Shown in pieces: positions 9,048 to 17,416 of a stretch of 64,000 nt of DNA. How positions within the stretch are numbered: position 1 is the stretch's first letter; every line of letters starts with the position of its first letter. The translations under genes were made by a program, and so were the position numbers. Under the pieces are notes generated by a model. That model was given only the letters and a program-made list of their open reading frames with translations, was not told the DNA's origin and made no database searches. This DNA is from DATIYF01 sp035517775 (lineage in GTDB: Bacteria > Acidobacteriota > Terriglobia > Terriglobales > Acidobacteriaceae): contig DATIYF010000105.1 of NCBI GenBank assembly GCA_035517775.1, forward strand, positions 62,001-126,000. Reading direction: 5' to 3'.

Positions 9048-9949
9048 CAAAAGACCTTCTCCTGCAGCAGTTGCAGCAGGTAGCGGCCATAACGGTTCCT
9101 CATGGGGGCGGCAACGGCCTCCAGACATTCCGCCGTTATATAGCCATTGCGATAGGCGATTTCCTCCGGGCAGGCAACCATTAGGCCCTGGCGGGTCTGG
9201 ATGGTCTGTATGAACAAAGACGCTTCCAGCATGGCCTCGTGCGTGCCGGTATCGAGCCAGGCCATCCCCCGCCCCATCAAGCTGACTTCGAGCTGCCCGC
9301 GGTTCAGGTATTCCTGGTTGACATCGGTAATTTCCAGTTCGCCGCGCTGCGAAGGCTTCAACGAGCGGGCGATCTCCACGACCTCCGGATCGTAGAAGTA
9401 GAGGCCCGTCACCGCGTAACGCGATTTGGGAACTTTGGGCTTTTCTACCAGATTTAACGGGCGGCCAGCGGCATCCAGCTCGACCACCCCATAGCGCTCC
9501 GGATCCTGCACCGGATAGGCAAAAATTCGTGCGCCGGTCTTTCGCGTGACGGCTTCGCGCAGAGTCTTCACCAGATCGTGGCCGTAGAAGATGTTATCCC
9601 CCAGCACCAGTGCGCAGCAGGAAGAACCGATGAACTTCTCGCCCACCAGAAAGGCCTGCGCAATGCCCTCCGGCCGGGGCTGCGCGGCATACTGGAAGCT
9701 CACCCCGAGCGTATGGCCGTCTCCCAGCATCTGCTGAAATTTTGGCGTGTCCTGGGGGGTGGAGATGATCAGGATGTCGCGAATCCCTGCCAGCATCAGG
9801 GTGGAGAGGGGATAGTAGATCATCGGCTTGTCGAAGATAGGCAGCAGGCTCTTGCACACCGCATGAGTCACGGGATAGAGCCGCGTTCCCGACCCTCCGG
9901 CCAGGATGATACCTTTGTACGGGGCAGCGGTTGTGCTCGTATCAGTCAC
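9047..9949 (-). CDS. rmlA: Glucose-1-phosphate thymidylyltransferase
   Basis: 300 residues. It makes dTDP-glucose from dTTP and glucose-1-phosphate, the first step of dTDP-rhamnose synthesis. The nucleotidyltransferase signature LAGGSGTRLYPVT (about residues 16-28), KSLLPIFDKPMIYYPLSTLMLAGI, LGDNIFYGHD and the C-terminal TGTHEAMLEAS are all intact. It is 25 bases downstream of rmlB and overlaps rmlC by one base, so the three genes are probably translated together. Confidence 0.96.
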   Translation of the reverse strand: MTDTSTTAAPYKGIILAGGSGTRLYPVTHAVCKSLLPIFDKPMIYYPLSTLMLAGIRDILIISTPQDTPKFQQMLGDGHTLGVSFQYAAQPRPEGIAQAFLVGEKFIGSSCCALVLGDNIFYGHDLVKTLREAVTRKTGARIFAYPVQDPERYGVVELDAAGRPLNLVEKPKVPKSRYAVTGLYFYDPEVVEIARSLKPSQRGELEITDVNQEYLNRGQLEVSLMGRGMAWLDTGTHEAMLEASLFIQTIQTRQGLMVACPEEIAYRNGYITAECLEAVAAPMRNRYGRYLLQLLQEKVF

Positions 9950-9973
9950 GCCGGGTAGTCCTCAAACACAGCC

Positions 9974-11038
9974 TTAAAGAGAATACTGGACGGAAATCCA
10001 TTGCCGGTAGCTGCCACTGGTGACTTCCTGGGTCCACCGCTCATGGGCCAGATACCAGGCGATGGTCTTGCGCAGCCCGCTTTCCAGAGTCTCCTTCGGC
10101 CGCCAGCCCAGCTCGCCCTCGATTTTGCCGGAGTTCATCGCGTAGCGGCGATCATGACCCGGGCGATCGGCCACAAACTTGATGAGCTGGCGGTGTGGCA
10201 CTACCGGGTCGCCGGGCCGCAGCTCATCCAGAATGGCGCAAATTGTCTCCACGATCTCGAAGTTGCGCCTCTGGTTTCCGCCCCCGATATTGTAGGTCTC
10301 GCCCACTCTCCCGCGCGCCAGCACGATTTGAATCGCGGCGCAGTGGTCGGCAACGTACAGCCAGTCGCGGACGTGCTGCCCGTCCCCATAAACTGGGAGC
10401 GGCTTCCCCTGGAGGGCATTGAGAATCATGAGCGGAATCAGCTTCTCGGGAAATTGGTGCGGACCGTAGTTGTTCGAGCAGTTGGTGGTGAGGACCGGAA
10501 GGCCATAAGTGTGGTGATACGCCCGCACCAGATGGTCAGAGGCCGCCTTCGAGGCCGAATACGGGCTATTAGGAGCATAAGGCGTGGATTCGAAGAAAGG
10601 CGCGTCCTCGGGCCCCAGCGAGCCATAGACCTCGTCGGTGGAGACGTGCACTAAGCGAAACTCACCGCCTGCGGGGCCGAGCCCCGCGCAGTAGGCGCGC
10701 GCTTCCTCGAGTAAAGCGAAGGTGCCGTTGACGTTAGTGCGGATAAAATCATCCGGGCCGTGAATGGAACGGTCCACGTGACTTTCGGCGGCAAAGTGCA
10801 CAATGGCCCGCGGACGTCTTTCCGCCAGCAGCTTCGCGACCAGCCCACGGTCGTTGATATCGCCTTGCACAAAGCTGTATCCGGGGCCGGCAGAGACATC
10901 CTCCAGATTGCGCAGGTTGCCGGCATAGGTCAGCTTGTCGAGATTGATGACCGGGGCTTCCTCCGCCGCCAGCCACTGGCGGATGAAGTTCGCTCCGATG
11001 AATCCGGCCCCTCCGGTGACAAGAATCGGCTGCGGCAT
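9974..11038 (-). CDS. rmlB: dTDP-glucose 4,6-dehydratase
   Basis: 354 residues from the ATG at 11038, which places TGGAGFIGANF right at the N terminus as in the family. The catalytic features are the Thr-Asp-Glu triplet in STDEVYGSL, the YSASKAASDHLV Tyr/Lys pair, and NCSNNYGPHQFPEKLIPLMI. The enzyme oxidises, dehydrates and reduces dTDP-glucose to the 4-keto-6-deoxy sugar. It is the first gene of the rmlBAC unit and is transcribed away from the plus-strand LamG-VanZ gene. No rmlD was found in the window. Confidence 0.96.
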   Translation of the reverse strand: MPQPILVTGGAGFIGANFIRQWLAAEEAPVINLDKLTYAGNLRNLEDVSAGPGYSFVQGDINDRGLVAKLLAERRPRAIVHFAAESHVDRSIHGPDDFIRTNVNGTFALLEEARAYCAGLGPAGGEFRLVHVSTDEVYGSLGPEDAPFFESTPYAPNSPYSASKAASDHLVRAYHHTYGLPVLTTNCSNNYGPHQFPEKLIPLMILNALQGKPLPVYGDGQHVRDWLYVADHCAAIQIVLARGRVGETYNIGGGNQRRNFEIVETICAILDELRPGDPVVPHRQLIKFVADRPGHDRRYAMNSGKIEGELGWRPKETLESGLRKTIAWYLAHERWTQEVTSGSYRQWISVQYSL

Positions 11039-11079
11039 GTGGTCAGAACCTGCGCAGTGCTGGCGCGCCGTCCTCCCTG

Positions 11080-11108
11080 CTGACAACCTTCATGCTATGT
11101 TGTACAGC
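11080..11108 (+). promoter_or_regulatory. Weak candidate promoter for the LamG-VanZ gene
   Basis: CTGACA at 11080-11085 and TACAGC at 11103-11108 are separated by 17 bp in the divergent region between rmlB and the VanZ gene. The -35 matches 5 of 6 consensus bases and the -10 only 3 of 6. Confidence 0.25.
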
Positions 11109-11199
11109 AGAAGCAATTCCTGATGGCGCGATTGGGAATCGAAAATCACAACTGCCTGCCGGCCGCCTGGCACTCCGGGTGCGAAAGACCGTCCGCCGC

Positions 11200-12303
11200 A
11201 TGATCAGAAAAGCCCGCCCCATCTTCTGTCTGCTTATGCTGGCCGGCCTTCTCACCGGCGGGCTTTGGCCGTTTAACTTCTTCTGCAAAAATAGTGCCGT
11301 CTGGCTCACTCAGCCGCCCGGCCTGAGTTTCAGTGCTTACGGCATCGCCTGGTCGCATCAGCCGCTGCTGCTGCAGGGCCCGGGCTCACAGCCCGGCGCG
11401 ATCACCGTTGAACTCTGGCTTCAGCCTTCGCGCTACGACTTCGGCGATTATGCCGAGATTCTCTCATTATATCGGCCCGACCGTTCCGACTGGTTTACCA
11501 TCTGCAAGGCGCGCCAGTACCTTTTTCTGCAGGGCCGTTATGTGGATGCCGACCACCCCGCCGGCATGTTCCGCCTCACTGTTGTGGACGCGCTGCGCCG
11601 CGACCAGACCGATTTCTTGACGGTTGTTGCCGGGCCTTCCGGCACTTACGTGTACCGCAACGATGAGCTGATGCGCGGCTTCCCCGGCACGCGGCCAAGC
11701 CCGCTGACGCTGGGCGGCCAGCTGGTGATTGGCAACTCTCCGGGAGGACATGCCGCCTGGACGGGAAAGATCCTCGGCCTGGCGATTTACGGCCGCGAGC
11801 TGAGCTGGCCGGAAGTGGCGCGCGACCGCCAGCGCTGGGAGCATGGTCAGGCCCAGGGGCTGACAGCCCAGCCAGGGATCGCGGCCGTCTTTCCGTTTAG
11901 CGAAGGATCAGGCGCCGCCATCCACAACTTGGTTGGTGGAAAGCCGGGCCTCGAAATGCCGGAGTGGCTCTCGCCGCCGCACCGGGAGTTTCTGGACCCT
12001 CCCACCCGGCGCAGCTTCAGCCACACCCGCGATGTGTTCCTCAATATTGTGGGATTGATGCCTTTTGGATTTCTGGTGGCCAGCTACTCTCATCACAATC
12101 GCCGGCAATCAGAGTTGCGCAGCGTTCTTTGGGCGATGGTGGCGGGTTTCGCCGTCAGCATCACGATCGAAGCCCTGCAGGTTTACCTGCCTTCGCGCGA
12201 CTCCTCGGCCACGGACCTGATCAATAACGTTCTGGGGTCGGGCCTGGGTGCGATGGTGTGGGTGGCGTGGATGCGAGTGTGGGCGCGGGTAGTCGCTGGT
12301 TAA
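11200..12303 (+). CDS. LamG-like/VanZ fusion membrane protein
   Basis: About 367 residues from the ATG at 11200, which begins a membrane anchor (IRKARPIFCLLMLAGLLTGGLWPFNF). No clear ribosome binding site is seen and a GTG at 11179 is possible. Residues about 45-230 form a LamG/concanavalin A-like beta-sandwich (ITVELWLQPSRYDFGDYAEI, GKILGLAIYGRELSWPEVARD). The C-terminal 100 residues match the VanZ family: RDVFLNIVGLMPFGFLVA, ITIEALQVYLPSRDSSATDLINNVLGSGLGA, with two or three membrane helices. VanZ-like domains occur in envelope proteins but the function of the fusion is unknown. It is the only plus-strand gene inside the polysaccharide locus. Confidence 0.8.
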   Translation: MIRKARPIFCLLMLAGLLTGGLWPFNFFCKNSAVWLTQPPGLSFSAYGIAWSHQPLLLQGPGSQPGAITVELWLQPSRYDFGDYAEILSLYRPDRSDWFTICKARQYLFLQGRYVDADHPAGMFRLTVVDALRRDQTDFLTVVAGPSGTYVYRNDELMRGFPGTRPSPLTLGGQLVIGNSPGGHAAWTGKILGLAIYGRELSWPEVARDRQRWEHGQAQGLTAQPGIAAVFPFSEGSGAAIHNLVGGKPGLEMPEWLSPPHREFLDPPTRRSFSHTRDVFLNIVGLMPFGFLVASYSHHNRRQSELRSVLWAMVAGFAVSITIEALQVYLPSRDSSATDLINNVLGSGLGAMVWVAWMRVWARVVAG

Positions 12304-12325
12304 GCCAAGCCTGACGGCGTGCGGT

Positions 12326-13726
12326 TTACGCCGGTTCAACCGCGTTCGAGGTGGCAAAAGAGGAGGCGGCAATCTCTTCGGAAGGATGCAATACCCGGTA
12401 ACTCACGCGGTCTCCATCCAGGCTGGCGAGCGCAATCCGGGCACGTTCCTTGCCCGCTCCCTCAATCTGCCACTGCCCGTTTTCCGCCACCAGCTTCATG
12501 CGGCTGCGCTGCCGCCACCAGCGATTGACTTCTTTGGGAAGCGCGATCCACACATTCTCTTCCTTGCGAACCCGGCAGTAGAGCTGCAGCAGGTCGCGGT
12601 AAACCGCCTCCTCCCGCGGGCCGTTGATGTAATCCGGGTGCACGATCACGTTGATCAGCCCGTGTTTGGCCAGAATGATCTTGAATTGCTGCTCCCAGAG
12701 GGCGGTCGAGTAATCGTTGAGAATGTGGAACAAGGAATAGTCCTGGGTAGCGGTGAGCGGCAACTCCACCATGTCGCCGACGAAATAAGGCATCACGGTG
12801 CAACAGCCGCCGCGCTGCGGGTCGAGGTGGGCCACGCTGGGCACCGAGGTGTCATACTCGAAGTCCAGCATCCGGTACCAGTCCTGATTGCGGTAGAGAA
12901 CTCCGGCGCGAAATCCTGCGGCGCCAAATTCCTTGCCGTAGCGGTTGATCTTCTGGGCCCGGCGCTTGAATTCCTCGAAGTCCCAGTAGAGCCGCCCGTC
13001 GTGATTCAAATCATGGACGTTGACCTCAAAGCCCCGCCGGCGAATTCCCTCGAGATAGGTGGCGGGCACGGGATAGCGCTCTTCCGGCACCACCTGGAAT
13101 GACGAGGGCACGGAAAACTCCTCGTTCATATCCATAAGCTTCGAGCAAAGATCCACGCCCAGCTGAGTCTCGACGTCATGGGTCATGATGGCGCAGCCGT
13201 TTGCGCCCTCGGGCCAGAACCAGATGAAGGGAATGCTTTCGCCGCCGCGCGACTTGATGGCCAGCGCCAGCAGCTTCTCCATCAGCGTGTCCACGCTCGC
13301 ATCCACCGGCCAGCGCGGAAAGGAAATGTCCTGCCATCCCTCCAGGTGGGCCTTCTGCAGATGCTTGCGCACCCTCACCGGAAGCAGGGGCCGCATGAAG
13401 TAATAGGCACTGCGCACGGCGGCGCGCAGGCGCTTCGCGCCCGCGCTCTGCCCCGCTGAAATATACCGCTCGTAGCGAAGATTGCCCGCCACTTCGGCCG
13501 GATCGAAGGGCAGCTCGACGTGGGAGTCGAGAAAGCGAATGTCCTCGAAGGCGTTGTACAGCGGCTCTTCCGCCGTCCTGGCACGATGCCCGCCGGCTGT
13601 CTGGCCATAACACACCAATTCCCTGCCAAAGCAGAAATAGCCGCCGTCGTCCGAGAGCCGGCCCGGGGAATGGAGCTCCGCCGCACCCTCTGGGCAGCGG
13701 AAATATTCATTTACTTCGTTTCGCAT
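12326..13726 (-). CDS. Polysaccharide deacetylase-family protein (NodB-like fold)
   Basis: 466 residues, with AGGAAGG just before the ATG. An N-terminal segment of about 50 residues with three Cys (FRCPEGAAELHS, YFCFG, ELVCYG) resembles a degenerate small zinc-ribbon. The central domain has NodB-like motifs: a metal-binding Asp in MTHDVETQLG, VNVHDLNHDG as the His motif, and GFRAGVLYRNQDW. A further IVHPDYI segment would carry the last active-site His. About 100 residues follow the catalytic domain. The role inferred is de-N- or de-O-acetylation of the exopolysaccharide or its precursor. It ends 22 bases from the convergent VanZ gene and has its own candidate promoter upstream. Confidence 0.8.
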   Translation of the reverse strand: MRNEVNEYFRCPEGAAELHSPGRLSDDGGYFCFGRELVCYGQTAGGHRARTAEEPLYNAFEDIRFLDSHVELPFDPAEVAGNLRYERYISAGQSAGAKRLRAAVRSAYYFMRPLLPVRVRKHLQKAHLEGWQDISFPRWPVDASVDTLMEKLLALAIKSRGGESIPFIWFWPEGANGCAIMTHDVETQLGVDLCSKLMDMNEEFSVPSSFQVVPEERYPVPATYLEGIRRRGFEVNVHDLNHDGRLYWDFEEFKRRAQKINRYGKEFGAAGFRAGVLYRNQDWYRMLDFEYDTSVPSVAHLDPQRGGCCTVMPYFVGDMVELPLTATQDYSLFHILNDYSTALWEQQFKIILAKHGLINVIVHPDYINGPREEAVYRDLLQLYCRVRKEENVWIALPKEVNRWWRQRSRMKLVAENGQWQIEGAGKERARIALASLDGDRVSYRVLHPSEEIAASSFATSNAVEPA

Positions 13727-13853
13727 TCAGCCTTCCTGACGAGCGTCTGGGCAATCTGACTCGCGCGGTGCACCGGGCACACCTTTGACCTCTGCACCAC
13801 GAGTGGGGGAAGGGCTTGTTCGGAAGGGTTACGAAAACCCCAAGACTTCTTGA

Positions 13854-13883
13854 CTTATACAACGGTTCTTCGGCTGGAAGCAA
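13854..13883 (-). promoter_or_regulatory. Candidate sigma-70-type promoter before the deacetylase gene
   Basis: On the minus strand TTGCTT (13883-13878) and TATAAG (13859-13854) are separated by 18 bp. This lies in the 306-bp space between the FemAB-like gene and the deacetylase gene. Transcription would start near 13847 and give a leader of about 120 nt. The remainder of that space (13727-14032) holds a palindrome ACACGTGT at 13928-13935 and no gene. Confidence 0.4.
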
Positions 13884-14032
13884 TAGAGTTTTTCTCTCAG
13901 GGAATCTTTTGTGTTGACTGTGGAAAAACACGTGTCACCTGCCGGATGACGGCGGGCGCAGTCGTGGTTACTTTCGGAACTCGCGGCGAGTTACCGCCTG
14001 GAGAGTGGCTGGGGTTAGCCGGGAGGAAGGGA

Positions 14033-15085
14033 CTAGCCGACGTGCTTGTACAGCGTTTTGCCCAGAAAGATCAGCATCGAATCCGGCAGCAGCGCGACCA
14101 GGCGCCCGCCGAGCCTCCGGATCCCGGAGATCAGCGACATAGGACTTACCGAGGAAGGAGGGTATTGCCAATAGCTCAGCGGCACGTCCACCGCCCCCCA
14201 GTGCGACTTGAAAGCGATCAAGCCGGCGTTGTCGGGATCGGAACGGCCCATATCGAATGTCTTGGCCTGTGTATGTTTTGCCTCGCGGATGGCCTCCCAC
14301 AACAGAAAAGGAACTCCTCCAAGGTGGTGATAACGCGCGTCCGAGCAGCCGTACTTGAATACCGCCGCTTCCTTATAGCGCAGCGTCAGGATACTGGCGA
14401 CAGGCGCGCCCCCAAAGGAAACCACCCGAATTTTGGCGTGATCGCGCAGGGCGTGCAGCAGATTCACGAACCACTGCAAAGGCTGGGGAGGGAGGCGGTG
14501 CCGCCGGCGGGTGAGCACTTGCAGGTAGTAAAACTGTTTCAGCAGGTTGGGCGAGTTTCCCTCCTCGTACACTAGGTTGCCGCGTTCCACCCGGCGCAGG
14601 CGCCGCTGCACGCTATCCCGGTCGAGCGAGCTGCTCAGTTCGTGCAAGTCCGGCCGCAGGTCGAGCACGTGCAAGTGGAATTTCTGCGCCACCCGGAACT
14701 GGGTATGTCTCAGGAGATCGAGCCCATCGCCCCCGCGAGGCCGCAATTCCACCCGCCGGCGTGCTCCTCTGCTGGATTCCCGGCTGAGCCAGTCAATGAT
14801 CGTGAAAAAATCCCCGGTGCGCTCAAATAAGGGTTCGCAGTGGTCGGCAAAGGGCAGCGACACCATGCGGTCGCCGGAAAGCCAGCTTTTCACCCGGCAA
14901 AACACCAGCCCGTTGGTCAGCTCGGCATGCGGAGGCGATGTGGTCAGGACGAAGGGCTCGTAGCCGTAGGTTTCCTGCAGGCAATGCAGCCAGCCGCGGG
15001 TATGGAAGATGGACGCGCCCTCATGGCGCTCCAGAAGTTCGACCCAACGGCCATCACGTAGAGGATCAAGCTGATAAACCGGCAC
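14033..15085 (-). CDS. FemAB/GNAT-fold acyltransferase, exosortase-locus type
   Basis: About 350 residues. It resembles the FemAB-related proteins found in exosortase-linked polysaccharide loci: a double GNAT fold with IFHTRGWLHCLQETYGYEPF near the N terminus, RRLRRVERGNLVYEEG in the middle, and FDMGRSDPDNAGLIAFKSHWGA near the C terminus, which corresponds to the FemAB FK..(F/W)G motif. FemAB enzymes transfer amino acids from aminoacyl-tRNA to lipid-linked precursors; the substrate of this subgroup is not known. GTG at 15085 has GGA five to six bases upstream; a TTG at 15100 is the alternative start. One of four FemAB/GNAT-type proteins in the locus. Confidence 0.8.
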   Translation of the reverse strand: MPVYQLDPLRDGRWVELLERHEGASIFHTRGWLHCLQETYGYEPFVLTTSPPHAELTNGLVFCRVKSWLSGDRMVSLPFADHCEPLFERTGDFFTIIDWLSRESSRGARRRVELRPRGGDGLDLLRHTQFRVAQKFHLHVLDLRPDLHELSSSLDRDSVQRRLRRVERGNLVYEEGNSPNLLKQFYYLQVLTRRRHRLPPQPLQWFVNLLHALRDHAKIRVVSFGGAPVASILTLRYKEAAVFKYGCSDARYHHLGGVPFLLWEAIREAKHTQAKTFDMGRSDPDNAGLIAFKSHWGAVDVPLSYWQYPPSSVSPMSLISGIRRLGGRLVALLPDSMLIFLGKTLYKHVG

Positions 15086-15216
15086 TTCGATTCCGCACAA
15101 GCTGCGAGACTACAGCCAATGTACGGGAAGGGGGATGCCGCGAAGATTAGAATCCGCTCATCAAGACAACTGCTGGCTTACTCCGTTCGTGCGCGCGGGC
15201 ACAACGAAAGCCTGCC

Positions 15217-15247
15217 AAAAAAAATGGCCGTGCAGCAGCACGGCCAT
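15217..15247 (-). terminator. Rho-independent terminator after the beta-helix gene
   Basis: A 9-bp perfect stem (ATGGCCGTG/CACGGCCAT) with a 6-nt loop, followed on the minus strand by eight T residues. It is 24 bp past the beta-helix stop codon, so the gene block 17163 upward probably ends here and the FemAB gene is transcribed separately. Confidence 0.85.
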
Positions 15248-15270
15248 CTCGCAGGGATTGTCCTCGAAAC

Positions 15271-17163
15271 CTACTGAACCGTCACCGTAAGGCCGGTCGG
15301 GGGCGCCAACGGCGGTGGATTGCCATTCGAGCTCAAAGTGTAGCAAGCGCTGGCATCGAAGTTCAGGATGCTGCTGGCAAAAGTTCCGCTGTTGAAGCAG
15401 GCCTGCGAAGGAATGGCGTAGGCATGCCCGGCGGGGCCGCTTCCACCACTCACGTCCGGGCCGATCGGCGGCCAGGGCACCGAAGCGCCCCACCAATCCG
15501 GCTTCGAAGAAAGATAGAACGAGTTGGGCAGGTTATGGTCGCCGGGCACGGCATTGCCGCTGATATAGGGAACGTCCGTGGTCGGCACCTCAGAAGCATT
15601 CCAGCGCACGGCGCCGTTCACCGTGTCGTAGTTTCCCCAGCGCATGAGCGTGGCTTCGCTCAGCTTGTCGCTGCCGCCGCTGCACTGGCCCGACAGGCCA
15701 ATCACGAACAGCGTGTTGTTGCACTGGCCGGAAGAACCGGCCGTATTGGAAAGCTCATACTGGGTGTGGTAGCCGGGCTGCCCGATGACGTTGCCGATGT
15801 AGCTATCGCCGCGGCAGCCGCTCATATCCACCACCGCGTTGGTCTGATTGCTCTTGCCCGTCTGCCAGCCGATGATCTGGTTGCGAAAGTAAGTGGCCAG
15901 GTCGCTCGAGCCCCAGGTATTGTCACAGAAGATGCCGTTGACCACGTTGCCTTCCCACAGGTTCATCATGCTGCCGGCATTGTGCGATTCGTAGCTGGCC
16001 TGCATGAAGTTCGCCGGATTGTTCCACACGTTGGCGGTGGTGAAGTTGTAAGCCATCACCAGGCCCGTGCCCTGCCCGAACAGGATGGGCGAGGTGACAT
16101 GATCGAAAATGTTGTTTTCGATCAGGTCATCGGAGGTCTCATTGGGCTCGACCCCGTAGCTCTCTTCCGCCCCGCGCTGGGTACCGTAGAAGTAACTGTC
16201 GCGGATGACCACGCGCGCGCTCTGCGTCAGCCACACATGATTGCGGTTGCCGCCGGTCAGCGAGCGCACGTTCTTCATCCAGCACTCGTAGCAGTTGTAG
16301 AAGGAAACCCCGGTGTGAGAGCCGGTATTGTTGCTGCCATCCACGGTGAGATCTTCAATGCCGCTCATCGTGATCTGCCCCGGCCACCAGGCGCCCGGCG
16401 ACTGGCTGGAGCGGATATTGTTGGCATAGACCCCCGGCGAGATCGTGACCGTGTAGGTGCCGCTGCCGCTGACGTTCACGATTTTGACGATCTGCTGCAG
16501 GCTGTGAGTGACGCCGTTGATCACCCGCCCGTCATTGTTGCCGCCGGTATTCTGCCGGCATTGCCCGGGCACATCGCAGATCATGGCCCCGCCGGTATCG
16601 GAGGTGTCGTTGGCCTGATCGAGAATCAGCATCTGGCCCGCGGGCGGCGCCGAGCCGCAATTGCTCAGCGTGATGGTGGTCGAACCCTTGGCATAGCCGC
16701 CAGTCCAGTTGCAGGCGTCCTGGCCGCCGGGATTCACATTGTTGCTGCCGCTGTACCAGGCCGGATTGCTGGTCAGGCAGATGTCGCCGCTGGCCCCATT
16801 GCAGCTGGTGCCGGCGGTGAAGACCAGAATGGTCTGCATGGGCCCCGCCCCGCGCAGGGTCACGTTGCTGTTCCCGTTGAAGCTCACGCCGCCCGATAGG
16901 TTATAGGTCCCCGCGCCCAGCATCACCACCTGCCCATCCGGGCAACTGGAGATGGCCGAGTTAATCTGCGAGGCGCTGGCGCCTGCGCTTAGCGTGGCGC
17001 ACACCGTGGTGCGGTCGGGAATCCCGCCCGGAATGCCGGCACTCGACCAGTCAATAGCGCGGCTGTCGTCGAGAATCGGGGTCCAGGATTGGGCGTGGCT
17101 GAGTGGAGAGAGAAACAACAGAATCGAGATCAGGGGGAAAAACAATGTCGCTGTGCGTCTCAC
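15271..17163 (-). CDS. Secreted right-handed beta-helix (pectate-lyase-like) protein
   Basis: 630 residues. The GTG at 17163 is preceded by GAGG at 5 bases and starts a signal peptide (RRTATLFFPLISILLFLSPLSHAQS). The mature part looks like a pectate-lyase/P22-tailspike type beta-helix: an N-terminal SQINSAISSCPDGQVVMLGAGTY cap strand, repeated NVTLRGAG, VVIRDSYFYG and DLIENNIFDHVTSP rungs. Many Cys pairs and Asn/Gly-rich turns suggest an extracellular protein. The last residues (PPPLAPPTGLTVTVQ) look like the first strand of a fibronectin III domain that then stops. Such enzymes in polysaccharide loci can be lyases or C5-epimerases acting on the polymer; catalytic residues were not identified. 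Confidence 0.8.
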   Translation of the reverse strand: MRRTATLFFPLISILLFLSPLSHAQSWTPILDDSRAIDWSSAGIPGGIPDRTTVCATLSAGASASQINSAISSCPDGQVVMLGAGTYNLSGGVSFNGNSNVTLRGAGPMQTILVFTAGTSCNGASGDICLTSNPAWYSGSNNVNPGGQDACNWTGGYAKGSTTITLSNCGSAPPAGQMLILDQANDTSDTGGAMICDVPGQCRQNTGGNNDGRVINGVTHSLQQIVKIVNVSGSGTYTVTISPGVYANNIRSSQSPGAWWPGQITMSGIEDLTVDGSNNTGSHTGVSFYNCYECWMKNVRSLTGGNRNHVWLTQSARVVIRDSYFYGTQRGAEESYGVEPNETSDDLIENNIFDHVTSPILFGQGTGLVMAYNFTTANVWNNPANFMQASYESHNAGSMMNLWEGNVVNGIFCDNTWGSSDLATYFRNQIIGWQTGKSNQTNAVVDMSGCRGDSYIGNVIGQPGYHTQYELSNTAGSSGQCNNTLFVIGLSGQCSGGSDKLSEATLMRWGNYDTVNGAVRWNASEVPTTDVPYISGNAVPGDHNLPNSFYLSSKPDWWGASVPWPPIGPDVSGGSGPAGHAYAIPSQACFNSGTFASSILNFDASACYTLSSNGNPPPLAPPTGLTVTVQ

Positions 17164-17416
17164 GTTTACCTCGTTGAAGGCCCCAACGGACACAAGCGGC
17201 TGGAGCGCCGCGACGCATCTCGGACAGCTTTTCTGGGGCGGGCTGACCAAAACTTTACGTGATTCCGGCTGGCTGCTTCAATGCACGGAAGTACATCGAA
17301 ATCGGCTGTAAGTTGCTGGTCTTTCGGCCATGTACACCCGAATGCAGGATTTCGTTTACGCTCCCGGGGCGCCCCCTTGGACATTCCGCTGCTTCTCTCC
17401 GCCGTTTGCCCGCAGA

